Shown here piece after piece: positions 16,782 to 25,428 of a DNA stretch of 64,000 bases (positions within the stretch are counted from its first letter, which is position 1; the number at the start of each line of letters is the position of its first letter). Source of the DNA: a virus; IMG/VR virus record IMGVR_UViG_3300027969_002881, positions 1-64,000 of that record, one strand, 5' to 3'. A program made the translations under genes and the position numbers. A model generated the notes under the pieces. The model saw only the letters and a list, made by a program, of their open reading frames with translations. It did no database searches and was not told the DNA's origin.

Positions 16782-17156
16782 ATGAAGAAGATGATTTGGG
16801 TTACCTTTCGTAAGGAAGGCATACACAAGTACCCAGCGGCTCTAACTGATCCTAACTTGGCTACCGGAGATGAATATGATGTCAGCTTTCTTGGCTATCC
16901 TCACAGACACATGTTCCATTTTAAAGTAGCCATTGAAGTGTTTCATGATGATCGTGACATTGAATTTATTCAATTTAAACGCTGGTTGGAAAATCTTTAT
17001 AAAGGTGCCATACTGGCATTAGACTTTAAAAGTTGCGAGATGATCGCAGAAGATTTGTACACACAAATTAATGCTCGCCATCCCGGCAGAGCAGTGACAA
17101 TAGAAGTAAGTGAGGACGGTGAAAATGGATGCTACATTCAATTTGAACAGAAGTAA
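16782..17156 (+). CDS. queD: QueD-like (6-carboxytetrahydropterin synthase family) protein
   Basis: 124 residues, the right size. H15 (EGIHKYPAA) and the pair H41/H43 in GYPHRHMFHFKV fit the three zinc histidines of the 6-pyruvoyl/6-carboxytetrahydropterin synthase fold. The C-terminal SCEMIAEDLYTQI and VTIEVSEDGENG resemble the family's TAExIA and final Glu strand. QueD makes 6-carboxytetrahydropterin for 7-deazaguanine synthesis. FolE, QueE and a DpdA-type gene lie in the same window, which strengthens the call. The sequence is divergent, so it is not certain. Confidence 0.65.
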   Translation: MKKMIWVTFRKEGIHKYPAALTDPNLATGDEYDVSFLGYPHRHMFHFKVAIEVFHDDRDIEFIQFKRWLENLYKGAILALDFKSCEMIAEDLYTQINARHPGRAVTIEVSEDGENGCYIQFEQK

Positions 17157-17526
17157 GGTTAGAACAGTGCATAACAATAATAATTCTTATGTTAGTCGTG
17201 CAATGATTAATATCAATGATATTAAATATGACTTGCTAAAAATTGCCGAGTTATATGACGGTGTTTTACAAGAAGGATTGGGACACTTGCCCGCAGATAT
17301 GTTCCTGGCATATCTCAGTGATATGAGAAACGATCGGTGGATTCATAGTTATGAAATCACTGAAGTTATGCTCAAAGAGTATAGCTACACATATGATGTT
17401 GGTATTCAAATTACCAATGATCGCACTCCTAAGAAGCTAAAGATTCATGTTGGCTTATATAAGAGTACTTGGCCCGACTTGGCGTCTACCATGAAATATA
17501 ATGGTAGCGGTTATGTACGGTCTTAA
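17125..17526 (+). CDS. Hypothetical protein
   Basis: 133 residues from ATG 17125 (GAGG nine bases upstream), overlapping the QueD-like gene by 32 bases. A later ATG at 17203 is possible. The body (INDIKYDLLKIAELYDGVLQ, RNDRWIHSYEITEVML) suggests an alpha/beta fold. No family recognised. It lies between QueD-like and DpdA-like genes. Confidence 0.55.
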   Translation: MDATFNLNRSKVRTVHNNNNSYVSRAMININDIKYDLLKIAELYDGVLQEGLGHLPADMFLAYLSDMRNDRWIHSYEITEVMLKEYSYTYDVGIQITNDRTPKKLKIHVGLYKSTWPDLASTMKYNGSGYVRS

Positions 17527-17573
17527 TTTTTGTTTTAAAAACCTAAATACAATCTCCAACAAAGGAGAAATAT

Positions 17574-19118
17574 ATGTTAAGTAAAAAAACTAGAATTGAC
17601 TTACAGGCAAGGAACAAAGATTATGCTGTGTTCCTTCCAAGTATCAGCGGCTTTTATCAAACCTTTATCAGTAAGGAAAGGAACAATCCTGGAGTGGATG
17701 TTCTTCCTGGTCGTGTTCCTGCTGAGTTTGAAAATGGTATAGAAGGATTTAACTTCCTTAACAAAGAAGAAGCATACTTCTACTATCCAGATTCATTATA
17801 TTCAGCAGGGCACGCCCAACTAGATATTGCCAAGAGTGACGTCGAAGAATCAATGATTCAAAAGCGCGATAAGAAAAATAATTTTATTCTCGGCGATAGT
17901 GGTGGATTCCAAATTGGCAAAGGTGTTATTAACTTTGATTGGCAACGCTTCTGGGAGAAACAAGGCGATGCTGGTTATATTGGCACTGCTGACAAAACTC
18001 GTATGTCTATCCTTAACTGGTTAGAACATACCGCTGACTATAGTATGGTACTTGATATTCCGACATGGAGTGCCGCCCCTATTAATCAAGAACGCACTGG
18101 CTTAAAGACTTTTAAAGATTGTCTAGATGGAACTTTGTTTAACAATGATTTTTTCTTAAAACATCGTAAAGGTCAAACTAAGTTTCTGAATGTTTTACAA
18201 GGCGGCAACAATGTTGATGCTGAGATTTGGTATGAAGCTGTAAAGCATTATCCATTCGAAGGTTGGGCCATGGGCGGTAATAATATGAAGGACGTAGACT
18301 TGATGTTACGTCGTTTAATTAAACTACGCGATGATAAATTGCTTGAACCCGGTCATGATGTTATCCACTTCTTGGGTACTAGTAAACTCGAGCTTGCTTG
18401 TTTGTTAACTGCGGTTCAGCGTAACATTCGTGAACATATTAATCCTAATATGAAGGTAACGTTTGACTGTGCTAGTCCATTTTTAGCTACTGCTTATGGA
18501 CAAGCGTATACACAACACGTTCACCAGAATAAACGTTTTAGTTATATCATGGATAAAGCTATCGATGACAGACGTCTTGCTGGTAATACAACTCCGTGGC
18601 CATGGAGTAGTCCCATTGGCGATAGAATGACCATGGGTGATATTTGTTATTACAAGCCCGGTGACTTGAACAAGCTAGGCAAAGAAAGCCGCACCAGCTG
18701 GGATAGCTTTAGTTATTTTATGATGATGGGACATAATGTCTTTCAGCATATTGAAAGTGTACAACGAGCCAATGCGTTACTAGATACTGCTTGTGCCTTA
18801 CACAAACCAGATCCAAGTAAGTTTAGTAAAGCCAAAGGTGTCAGTGCAGAGTTAAGTAACTGGGTTCCTCGTTCAGTAATTTATGGTGTCGAACTTATTA
18901 ATCGTGTGTTTACCAGCGAAACTCCTTATACTGAATTGGATAATGCTCAAGCATTACTGGCAGAACTTAATGGCAAGAAAACTCTTAAGACCACTGCTGT
19001 TAGTCATGGTATGTTGTTCGAAGACCTTGAGAAAGGTAACGACAATGATGCAGAAGCGGCTGAAGCATGGGATGAAGACCAAGCTGATGAAATTCTTGCT
19101 GAGGCATTAAATGGCTAA
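17574..19118 (+). CDS. dpdA: DpdA-type DNA transglycosylase (TGT superfamily)
   Basis: 514 residues. GDSGGFQ at 107-113 matches the DxGGFQ base-binding motif of tRNA-guanine transglycosylases, LNVLQGGN and GWAMGGNN match the following loops, and FDCASP at 297-302 corresponds to the FDCVxP segment carrying the catalytic Asp (here D298). No C-terminal zinc CxCxxC is seen, which with the phage setting and FolE/QueD/QueE neighbours points to DpdA, the enzyme that swaps guanine in DNA for a 7-deazaguanine. A good AAAGGAG site precedes it. A tRNA-acting enzyme is the alternative. Confidence 0.8.
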   Translation: MLSKKTRIDLQARNKDYAVFLPSISGFYQTFISKERNNPGVDVLPGRVPAEFENGIEGFNFLNKEEAYFYYPDSLYSAGHAQLDIAKSDVEESMIQKRDKKNNFILGDSGGFQIGKGVINFDWQRFWEKQGDAGYIGTADKTRMSILNWLEHTADYSMVLDIPTWSAAPINQERTGLKTFKDCLDGTLFNNDFFLKHRKGQTKFLNVLQGGNNVDAEIWYEAVKHYPFEGWAMGGNNMKDVDLMLRRLIKLRDDKLLEPGHDVIHFLGTSKLELACLLTAVQRNIREHINPNMKVTFDCASPFLATAYGQAYTQHVHQNKRFSYIMDKAIDDRRLAGNTTPWPWSSPIGDRMTMGDICYYKPGDLNKLGKESRTSWDSFSYFMMMGHNVFQHIESVQRANALLDTACALHKPDPSKFSKAKGVSAELSNWVPRSVIYGVELINRVFTSETPYTELDNAQALLAELNGKKTLKTTAVSHGMLFEDLEKGNDNDAEAAEAWDEDQADEILAEALNG

Positions 19119-19998
19119 AGCACTTATAATTGGATTAGGGTTTGGACAGGCTGTTTATCTGCCTGTGCTAACTGAACTTGGTTATGAGGTAATTACTGTT
19201 GACATGGATACATCTAAAGGTGCTGATTTTTCAAACCTAGACGATGCTATCCGTGTTCACGGTAAGTTTGATACTGTGAACATTTGTACACCAAACTTCA
19301 CACATATTAAATTAGCAAGAAAAGTAGCCGCATTAAGTAAAATTGTTTTTGTAGAAAAGCCAGGCGTAGCTAACAGTGAAGCATGGCGATGGCTTTGTAT
19401 TGATTATCCTCAGACTCGTTTTATGATGGTAAAGAATAACCAATATAGAGATACGATTGAACAGTTCAAAACACTAGCCAATCAAAGTCATACAGTTAGA
19501 ATTGTTTGGAATAATAAAAATCGTATTCCAAACCCAGGCAGTTGGTTCACTACCAAAGATTTGGCATTCGGTGGAGTTAGTCGAGATTTAATGCCTCATA
19601 TGTTAAGTTACTATGTGGCCTTGACAGACTATACAAAAGGTAATAAACTATACAGCAACGCAATACAACGACATGAACTCAAAGATCTTATTGATACTGA
19701 TTATGGTAGCGTCAATCATGATGGCACTTACAATGTCGATGACTTCTGTGAATTCGAATTTAAAAACGGCGATACAACTTGGGTCTTAACTGCCAACTGG
19801 AAAGACAATAAAGCCGACGATGTTTATATTAGTTTTGACATGAAGAATAGTGCTGCCAAGTTTGTTCTAGGATTATGTCCAGAAGAAGCATACAAGTCTA
19901 TGATAGAAAACGCTGTTACAAACCTAAATAATGATATGTTCTGGAAAGAACAATTACGACAGGATCTTTGGATTCATCGGCAAATAGAAAACTTATGA
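19111..19998 (+). CDS. Gfo/Idh/MocA-family oxidoreductase
   Basis: 295 residues. The N-terminal Rossmann motif is GLGFGQAVYLPVL (8-20), and VFVEKPGVA near 84-92 is the conserved EKP of this family. These enzymes use NAD(P) to oxidise or reduce sugars. It overlaps the DpdA-like gene by 8 bases and the next gene by 4, starting a sugar-type gene cluster. Exact substrate unknown. Confidence 0.82.
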   Translation: MAKALIIGLGFGQAVYLPVLTELGYEVITVDMDTSKGADFSNLDDAIRVHGKFDTVNICTPNFTHIKLARKVAALSKIVFVEKPGVANSEAWRWLCIDYPQTRFMMVKNNQYRDTIEQFKTLANQSHTVRIVWNNKNRIPNPGSWFTTKDLAFGGVSRDLMPHMLSYYVALTDYTKGNKLYSNAIQRHELKDLIDTDYGSVNHDGTYNVDDFCEFEFKNGDTTWVLTANWKDNKADDVYISFDMKNSAAKFVLGLCPEEAYKSMIENAVTNLNNDMFWKEQLRQDLWIHRQIENL

Positions 19999-20900
19999 CA
20001 CGTATATTACAAACAACTGGCCAAGGTAACTTTACAGAAACAACTTGGATTAATCCAAAGTGCGGAGACTATGAAATTACTGTCGAAAGTATCATGACTG
20101 GTGTGTGTCGCAGTGACATCGATATGATGAATGGAGACTTTGGCCCGTTACCTATTAATATGCAGGGCCATGAAGGTCTAGGTCGCGTAATCAAAGTTGG
20201 TAAAAATATTGGTATGACGCAAGTAGGAGATATTGTAGCTACACGTGGTGAACCTGCTTATGCAGATGTATACAATGTTAGGGCCAACGAATATGTAGTG
20301 GTTCCAGAAGCACATCCAAAATATATATTAGAACCCGTTGCATGTGGAATTAATATTGTACAGCAACCTATTAGAGAAATTGCAGAACGTGCGGGTGCGA
20401 GTAAACGTTTACTAATACTGGGCAGTGGCTTTCTTGCGTGGGTTGCTTTCAATGTTATTCTTATTCATCATTTGGATTTTGAAATCACAGTAGTTGGGAA
20501 TAGTAATAAAGAACTTTGGGGTGAAGTTCTTCATCAAGAATATCAAGGCACATTTGATGTGGTCATTGATCTAAGCAGTAAGATGGATATTTTTGAGAAA
20601 CCTATTCTAAATAATGAAGCATTAGTAGTGTTTGGAAGTCAAAAGAAAGTAAGTACAGACTTCTCCAATTTACTTTGGAAAGCCTGTACTATGATATTCC
20701 CAAGTCCGAGAACAGACGGCTTTTATCATTGTATGAAGGATGCGGCATATTGGATTGAGCAAGGTGATATTGTAGTTGACAGTTTCTGGACTCGAGCGTA
20801 TAATAGAGACACTGAATGGCAACAAGCATTTGCTGATGGCCTCAACCGCCCTGCGGGTTATAGCAGGGGTTATATATATTGGAATAATAATGGCAATTGA
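19995..20900 (+). CDS. Zinc-type alcohol dehydrogenase-like protein
   Basis: 301 residues from ATG 19995 (ATGA overlap with the previous stop; the upstream ATG at 19968 is inside the previous gene). The GroES-like domain shows GVCRSDIDMMNGDFG and GHEGLGRVIKVGKN, the zinc Cys and GHE of medium-chain dehydrogenases; LEPVACGINI and LLILGSGFLA mark the nucleotide-binding part. The C-terminal half is shorter than usual. Likely reduces or oxidises a sugar or polyol with its Gfo/Idh neighbour. Confidence 0.78.
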   Translation: MTRILQTTGQGNFTETTWINPKCGDYEITVESIMTGVCRSDIDMMNGDFGPLPINMQGHEGLGRVIKVGKNIGMTQVGDIVATRGEPAYADVYNVRANEYVVVPEAHPKYILEPVACGINIVQQPIREIAERAGASKRLLILGSGFLAWVAFNVILIHHLDFEITVVGNSNKELWGEVLHQEYQGTFDVVIDLSSKMDIFEKPILNNEALVVFGSQKKVSTDFSNLLWKACTMIFPSPRTDGFYHCMKDAAYWIEQGDIVVDSFWTRAYNRDTEWQQAFADGLNRPAGYSRGYIYWNNNGN

Positions 20901-21399
20901 TACAATAGGCCGTAAGGCTACAACTTATTTTATTGGTACAGAAGTAGAACGTACTGCTATGTATGGTGAACGTACATTGTTTGTAGTGGGTGTTCAGCCT
21001 GTGGATAAAATTGTTAGTTTACTTAATGAACATAAACTACGTCACATTTATCTTGGCACAAGTCAAAGTTTTACTCCCAAAGACTACGACGACTGGAAGG
21101 CATGGGATAAAATGATCATCGAATTACTAGAAGCTGGTTATTGGGTTACGTTAGACTTTGGCGTAGAATACGCCGATACATTTAACGAAGAGGGATGGAG
21201 TGAGTTCAATACATTTATTCCGATGATCAGTGTCAAACTTCCCTACATTAAACTATACAATTACAATGCTACATTAAAGATCGATGATACTACGTGGGGA
21301 CACAGTAACCCAGGAGTATGGTGTCATAGTCTACACGACTTAATGGATAGAAAAGTTTACACAGACTGGAAAGATTATGTAGGGGACGAAAATGTCTAA
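20890..21399 (+). CDS. Hypothetical protein of aquatic T4-like phages
   Basis: 169 residues from ATG 20890, overlapping the previous gene by 11 bases. MAIDTIGRKATTYFIGTEVE and later FNTFIPMISVKLPYI, GVWCHSLHDL are patterns I recall from cyanophage and related genomes without a function. Alpha/beta protein, probably soluble. Confidence 0.6.
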   Translation: MAIDTIGRKATTYFIGTEVERTAMYGERTLFVVGVQPVDKIVSLLNEHKLRHIYLGTSQSFTPKDYDDWKAWDKMIIELLEAGYWVTLDFGVEYADTFNEEGWSEFNTFIPMISVKLPYIKLYNYNATLKIDDTTWGHSNPGVWCHSLHDLMDRKVYTDWKDYVGDENV

Positions 21400-22450
21400 A
21401 ATCTTTCTAGTTGATTTAGAAGCAGTTAGCACACGTTATACTGGACAATGGAAAGAACATGTTCCACAATTACTTAGAGAAAAAGGCCATGAAGTTCAAG
21501 TTATCTCTGGTCCCACAGATATCCCTAGCGCCGCTACTCCTGGTGCATTTCTCAATTTTGGGGGCACTAATATCTATAAGGCAAACCAAGTTGAACAGCT
21601 TGGAAGACTTTTTTGCGAGGGATCCATTAATTCCGGCGATCACTTTGTGTTTACTGATGCATGGCACCCAGGTATTGTTAACTTAAAATATATGAGTGAA
21701 CTGCTGGGCATTCCAGTCGTTACACATGGCTTATGGCATGCCGGTAGTTATGATCCGCAAGACTTCTTAGGTCGTCTTGTTGGCAACAAGCCTTGGGTAC
21801 GCAATGCAGAGAAGAGTTTCTTTCACGCATTTGATCACAACTACTTTGCCACAGACTTTCACATTAACATGTTCTCAGATAATTTGTTTCATGATGAGGT
21901 TGTGGAGATGGAAGATGACAAAGTTATCCGCACTGGTTGGCCCATGGAATATATGGATGATACACTTAGTCCATATAAAAAATTAAACAAGCGTGATCTT
22001 ATTTTATTCCCGCATCGTCTTGCACCTGAGAAACAAGTTGAAATCTTCCGTGATTTAAAAACTCACTTACCGCAATATGAGTTTATTGTTTGTCAAGATG
22101 AACAATTAACTAAGAAACAATATCACACATTACTGGGACAGGCAAAGATGGTGTTCAGTGCTAACCTACAAGAAACATTGGGTATTAGTTGTTATGAAGG
22201 CGCTGTAGTAAATGCTATCCCAATGGTACCAGATAGACTAAGCTACAGCGAAATGTATTTAGATGTATTTAAATATGAAAGTAAATGGACAGAGTCATGG
22301 GAGTCGTACAATGTTTATCGTCCTGATCTATGCCGTGCCATTATAACACACATGGATTACTATCACACTCGATTACGTCAGCTTAAAGAACAAACAGAAT
22401 ATCTGGCTATGAATTTCTTTAGTGCGAAAGATCTGTTAAATAATCTGTAA
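21392..22450 (+). CDS. Glycosyltransferase, GT-B type
   Basis: 352 residues with two Rossmann-like halves. The second half has LFPHRLAPEKQVEIFRDL and then ETLGISCYEGAVVNAIPM, the E-x7-E donor-binding motif of GT-B enzymes; the first half has GDHFVFTDAWHPG and a VVTHGLWH loop. It probably transfers a sugar from a nucleotide donor to a phage or host molecule (DNA base, surface glycan). It overlaps both neighbours by a few bases. Confidence 0.75.
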   Translation: MSKIFLVDLEAVSTRYTGQWKEHVPQLLREKGHEVQVISGPTDIPSAATPGAFLNFGGTNIYKANQVEQLGRLFCEGSINSGDHFVFTDAWHPGIVNLKYMSELLGIPVVTHGLWHAGSYDPQDFLGRLVGNKPWVRNAEKSFFHAFDHNYFATDFHINMFSDNLFHDEVVEMEDDKVIRTGWPMEYMDDTLSPYKKLNKRDLILFPHRLAPEKQVEIFRDLKTHLPQYEFIVCQDEQLTKKQYHTLLGQAKMVFSANLQETLGISCYEGAVVNAIPMVPDRLSYSEMYLDVFKYESKWTESWESYNVYRPDLCRAIITHMDYYHTRLRQLKEQTEYLAMNFFSAKDLLNNL

Positions 22451-22893
22451 TGATTGTTATATATTTCTTATTATGGACGTTTACGTTGTACTGGATACAT
22501 CGTATTGGTCATAAAACGCCATTTGTAAAAAATTGGCACAGAGATCATCATAGTTACATAGTTAATTATGGATCACCGGGTTGGCAATGGAATAATTTAT
22601 TTTTGTTTAATGATACTTGGACTAGTACATTAGATTTATATGTAACCGAAGTTATTCCTACCCTACTGTTCAGTTTAATTACTGGGCAATGGTGGATCAG
22701 TGTATTCTATTATATATGGGCAGCCTTCTTCCAAGAAAGATTTGAACACAATAGTAACATAGATATGCCATTAGTTACTACAGGTAAATGGCATTTAATA
22801 CACCACCAGCAACCAACTAAGAATTACGGATTGTTCTTTCCCATATGGGATATATTATTTGGAACCTATAAACGTGTGGACCAGCGAAAATAA
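22450..22893 (+). CDS. Fatty-acid-hydroxylase/desaturase-superfamily membrane protein
   Basis: 147 residues, shorter than many family members. Histidine boxes are visible: HRIGH near 17, HRDHH near 29, and a C-terminal HLIHHQQPTKNYGLFFP followed by WDILFGTYKR, typical of di-iron sterol desaturase/fatty acid hydroxylases (PF04116). At least two membrane spans lie between. It would hydroxylate or desaturate a lipid chain. It is unusual in a phage and sits among sugar-metabolism genes. The ATG overlaps the glycosyltransferase stop. Confidence 0.8.
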   Translation: MIVIYFLLWTFTLYWIHRIGHKTPFVKNWHRDHHSYIVNYGSPGWQWNNLFLFNDTWTSTLDLYVTEVIPTLLFSLITGQWWISVFYYIWAAFFQERFEHNSNIDMPLVTTGKWHLIHHQQPTKNYGLFFPIWDILFGTYKRVDQRK

Positions 22894-23788
22894 TTGGTAT
22901 AAGTGGAGTTATGGCGCCATGGCTGCGTTTGAAAAACAAACCAGTGACTTGCCATTTAACACTAGTTACGACTGTGGCTTCGTTGGTGCCATTGGTTCTT
23001 TTAAAGAAGAACTTATAAGGGCGGCATCGAGTACACTAGATCATTATCCTGGATTAAAGCCATGTATATTCTTCAGTGGTGGGTCTGACAGTGAATTACT
23101 ACTGAGAACATATTTAGATATAGGATCAAATCCTGAAGTATATATTGTTAGGTATGAAAATGATTACAATATATACGATGTAAGCTATGCTATTACAATC
23201 TGTAATATATTAGGTGTTAAATATCATCTCATTGATTTTCAATTGGAAAAGTTTTATGATAGTGATGCTGAGAAAATATCTGAGCTTGCACAAATTGACA
23301 GGCCTAGAGCATTACCTTATTGTAAGTTTATGGAACTAGTTGACGGATTACCAATTCTAGGGCAAGGTGATCCACATTGGGTTAGATTGAATGATAATTA
23401 TTTACAGAAAGGTGAATGGAGATACCGAGACATGGAGGTATTTATTGGTTGGGACAAATACGCAAGATATTTAAACAGGCCAGCTATACCAGAATTTTTT
23501 AAATGGACGCCTGGTTTAATATTATCACATACTAAACTAGATTGGTTTAATAAATTGACAAATGATGAATACTCGGGCAAATTAGGTACTAATTCTACTA
23601 AATTGCAAGGTTACAAAGAAATATATTCAGACATGATTCACAGACAAAAACAAACTGGTTTTGAGAAAACCGACGCGATGATTAATAGTTTTGAACAATT
23701 TTTGTCAAAGAAATATAACGGTTTGCCTTATAGGCAACACCAAGATAGAACATTAGAAGAACTCAGGAAAGAAATATTAAATGATTAA
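22874..23788 (+). CDS. PP-loop ATP pyrophosphatase-like protein
   Basis: About 304 residues. FFSGGSDSELLLRTY is a clear PP-loop (SGGxDS), which binds ATP pyrophosphate in enzymes that adenylate a substrate (asparagine synthase, QueC, tRNA thiolation). It is not QueC-like in length or zinc cysteines. The start is unclear: TTG 22859, GTG 22874 or ATG 22919 are in frame; GTG with GGAA upstream is chosen. Two longer PP-loop proteins occur at 33 and 37 kb. Confidence 0.7.
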   Translation: MWTSENNWYKWSYGAMAAFEKQTSDLPFNTSYDCGFVGAIGSFKEELIRAASSTLDHYPGLKPCIFFSGGSDSELLLRTYLDIGSNPEVYIVRYENDYNIYDVSYAITICNILGVKYHLIDFQLEKFYDSDAEKISELAQIDRPRALPYCKFMELVDGLPILGQGDPHWVRLNDNYLQKGEWRYRDMEVFIGWDKYARYLNRPAIPEFFKWTPGLILSHTKLDWFNKLTNDEYSGKLGTNSTKLQGYKEIYSDMIHRQKQTGFEKTDAMINSFEQFLSKKYNGLPYRQHQDRTLEELRKEILND

Positions 23789-24125
23789 AATACAAAGTTA
23801 TACTACAAGTCCTAGTTGGTATCAAGTAGACACCAGTCATAATCTACCCACTGTTACTGGCGCGGTACAATGGAACGGTAACAGTAAATGTTTTGAAGTT
23901 AGTATTGGTAATAGTTGGCAACGTATTGATAATACTGTTCAAGTTTCTCATAATTATGATATGAATATGGTTGCTCAATGGGTAATGAAAAAGATGTCGG
24001 AGGAAGAAGAAACTAAGAAACTGCGTAGTAAATATCCAGCACTAGACGAAGCATACAATCACTTAGAACTGATCAAAGCATTAGTAACTGTAGGGCCGGA
24101 AACAAATGATATTCAACAAAATTAA
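23781..24125 (+). CDS. Hypothetical protein
   Basis: 114 residues. AVQWNGNSKCFEVSIGNSWQ is a beta-rich phage motif; the C-terminus is helical (EEEETKKLRSKYPALDEAYN). A similar SKYP helix recurs in the protein at 26.5 kb. May be a small structural or tail-associated protein. Overlaps both neighbours. Confidence 0.55.
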   Translation: MIKIQSYTTSPSWYQVDTSHNLPTVTGAVQWNGNSKCFEVSIGNSWQRIDNTVQVSHNYDMNMVAQWVMKKMSEEEETKKLRSKYPALDEAYNHLELIKALVTVGPETNDIQQN

Positions 24126-24567
24126 AAAGTTAAAAGAAGATGGATTAAAAGTTGGCATAACTTTCAGTACCTTTGACTTATTTCACGCAGGGCATGTAGC
24201 AATGTTATCTGAAGCAAAAAATCACTGTGACTACCTTATTGCCGCATTACAGACTGATCCTACAATAGACCGTCCTAATACAAAAAATCCTCCCATACAA
24301 AGTATTGTAGAACGACAGATACAACTCAGTACCAATCGTAATGTAGATGAAGTTGTTATCTATCAAACAGAAAAAGACTTAGAAGACCTCTTGCTTATTT
24401 TGCCTATTGATGTTAGAATACTTGGAGTAGAGTACGCAGACAAAGAATTTACAGGAAAACAAATCTGTACAAATCGAGGAATTGAAATTGTATTCAACGG
24501 CAGGGATCATAGTTTTAGTTCAAGTAGTTTGCGTAAACGTGTAGCGGAAGCAGAAAGTAAAAAATGA
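24106..24567 (+). CDS. TagD-like cytidylyltransferase
   Basis: 153 residues. STFDLFHAGHVAML holds the HxGH motif, and the C-terminal FSSSSLRKRV corresponds to the RTxGISTT-type KMSKS-like loop. This family makes CDP-glycerol or similar activated alcohols. It is a second member besides the gene at 11042 but differs in sequence. It overlaps the UDP-glucose dehydrogenase gene by 4 bases. Confidence 0.8.
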   Translation: MIFNKIKKLKEDGLKVGITFSTFDLFHAGHVAMLSEAKNHCDYLIAALQTDPTIDRPNTKNPPIQSIVERQIQLSTNRNVDEVVIYQTEKDLEDLLLILPIDVRILGVEYADKEFTGKQICTNRGIEIVFNGRDHSFSSSSLRKRVAEAESKK

Positions 24568-25370
24568 CAACAAAAATAGTAATTATTGGTTTAGGATTTG
24601 TAGGTAACGCTATCCACAAATCTTTAGATGGTTGGATGAGTAATGATACAATCAGTTTGATTGATCCGGGCAAAGGACTTAATACTCCTTATAGAGATAT
24701 CGAAGACTATGATGCTGCCTTTGTTTGTGTACCAAGTCCACAGAGCGCAGATGGTACTGCTGATACTAGCATACTAGAAAATGTATTGGCTACACTTGCC
24801 AGCGTTGACTTTAAAGGTGTAATCATTAGTAAAGTTACTGCACCACCTGGCGTTTATCAACGTCTACAAGAAAGTTATCCAAACTTAGTACACGCTCCGG
24901 AATTTTTAACTGCGGCCAATGCGGAAATAGATTATCGTAGTGGTAAGTTTGCTATTATCGGCGGTGCTGTGTCGGCATACAGAAACGAAGCTGAACGTAT
25001 TATTAAAATGACACAAACTAGTTTAAGTAGTGTTTTACATTGTAGTATTCAAGAAGCGGCATTGGCCAAGTATAGTATTAATTCTTTTCTAGCCACCAAA
25101 GTTGTTTTTATGAATGAGCTGGCATTGTTAGCCAACGAGTTAGACTGTGATTGGGAAACTATTCGTAATGCAATTACATTAGATAAGAGGATTGGGCAGA
25201 GTCATATGCAGGTACCCGGACCTGACGGTGATTATGGATTTGGTGGCATGTGCTTTCCAAAAGATACAACCGCATTACTCAAATGTGCGGAACAAGTCGA
25301 CGCAAAGCTAAGTGTTTTGGACACAGCAGTTAAAACTAACCTTATTTTACGCTTGACAGATCCTAAATAA
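24564..25370 (+). CDS. ugd: UDP-glucose/GDP-mannose dehydrogenase family, short form
   Basis: 268 residues, shorter than bacterial Ugd (about 390-450). GLGFVGNAI at 9-17 is the NAD motif, KYSINSFLATKVVFMNEL the central helix, and GFGGMCFPKD puts the catalytic Cys at 230. The C-terminal nucleotide-sugar domain is mostly missing, as in other phage versions. It would make a sugar acid for glycan modification, in line with the neighbours. Confidence 0.82.
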   Translation: MTTKIVIIGLGFVGNAIHKSLDGWMSNDTISLIDPGKGLNTPYRDIEDYDAAFVCVPSPQSADGTADTSILENVLATLASVDFKGVIISKVTAPPGVYQRLQESYPNLVHAPEFLTAANAEIDYRSGKFAIIGGAVSAYRNEAERIIKMTQTSLSSVLHCSIQEAALAKYSINSFLATKVVFMNELALLANELDCDWETIRNAITLDKRIGQSHMQVPGPDGDYGFGGMCFPKDTTALLKCAEQVDAKLSVLDTAVKTNLILRLTDPK

Positions 25371-25382
25371 TAGTGTATACTT
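25354..25382 (+). promoter_or_regulatory. Sigma70-type promoter TTGACA-17-TATACT
   Basis: -35 25354-25359 inside the end of ugd, -10 25377-25382, 17-base spacer. It would start transcription of folE. Confidence 0.7.
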
Positions 25383-25428
25383 AATACAACTGGCAACTAC
25401 CTCTGCCTTAACATAGGAAAAAATTATA

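Noticed and set aside
17530-17553. Promoter before the DpdA-like gene
   Set aside because: TACAAT at 17548 has only a TTGTTT 12 bases away; spacing is wrong.
22859-23788. PP-loop protein as the missing QueC
   Set aside because: Length and lack of the QueC zinc cysteines do not fit; only the SGGxDS loop is shared.
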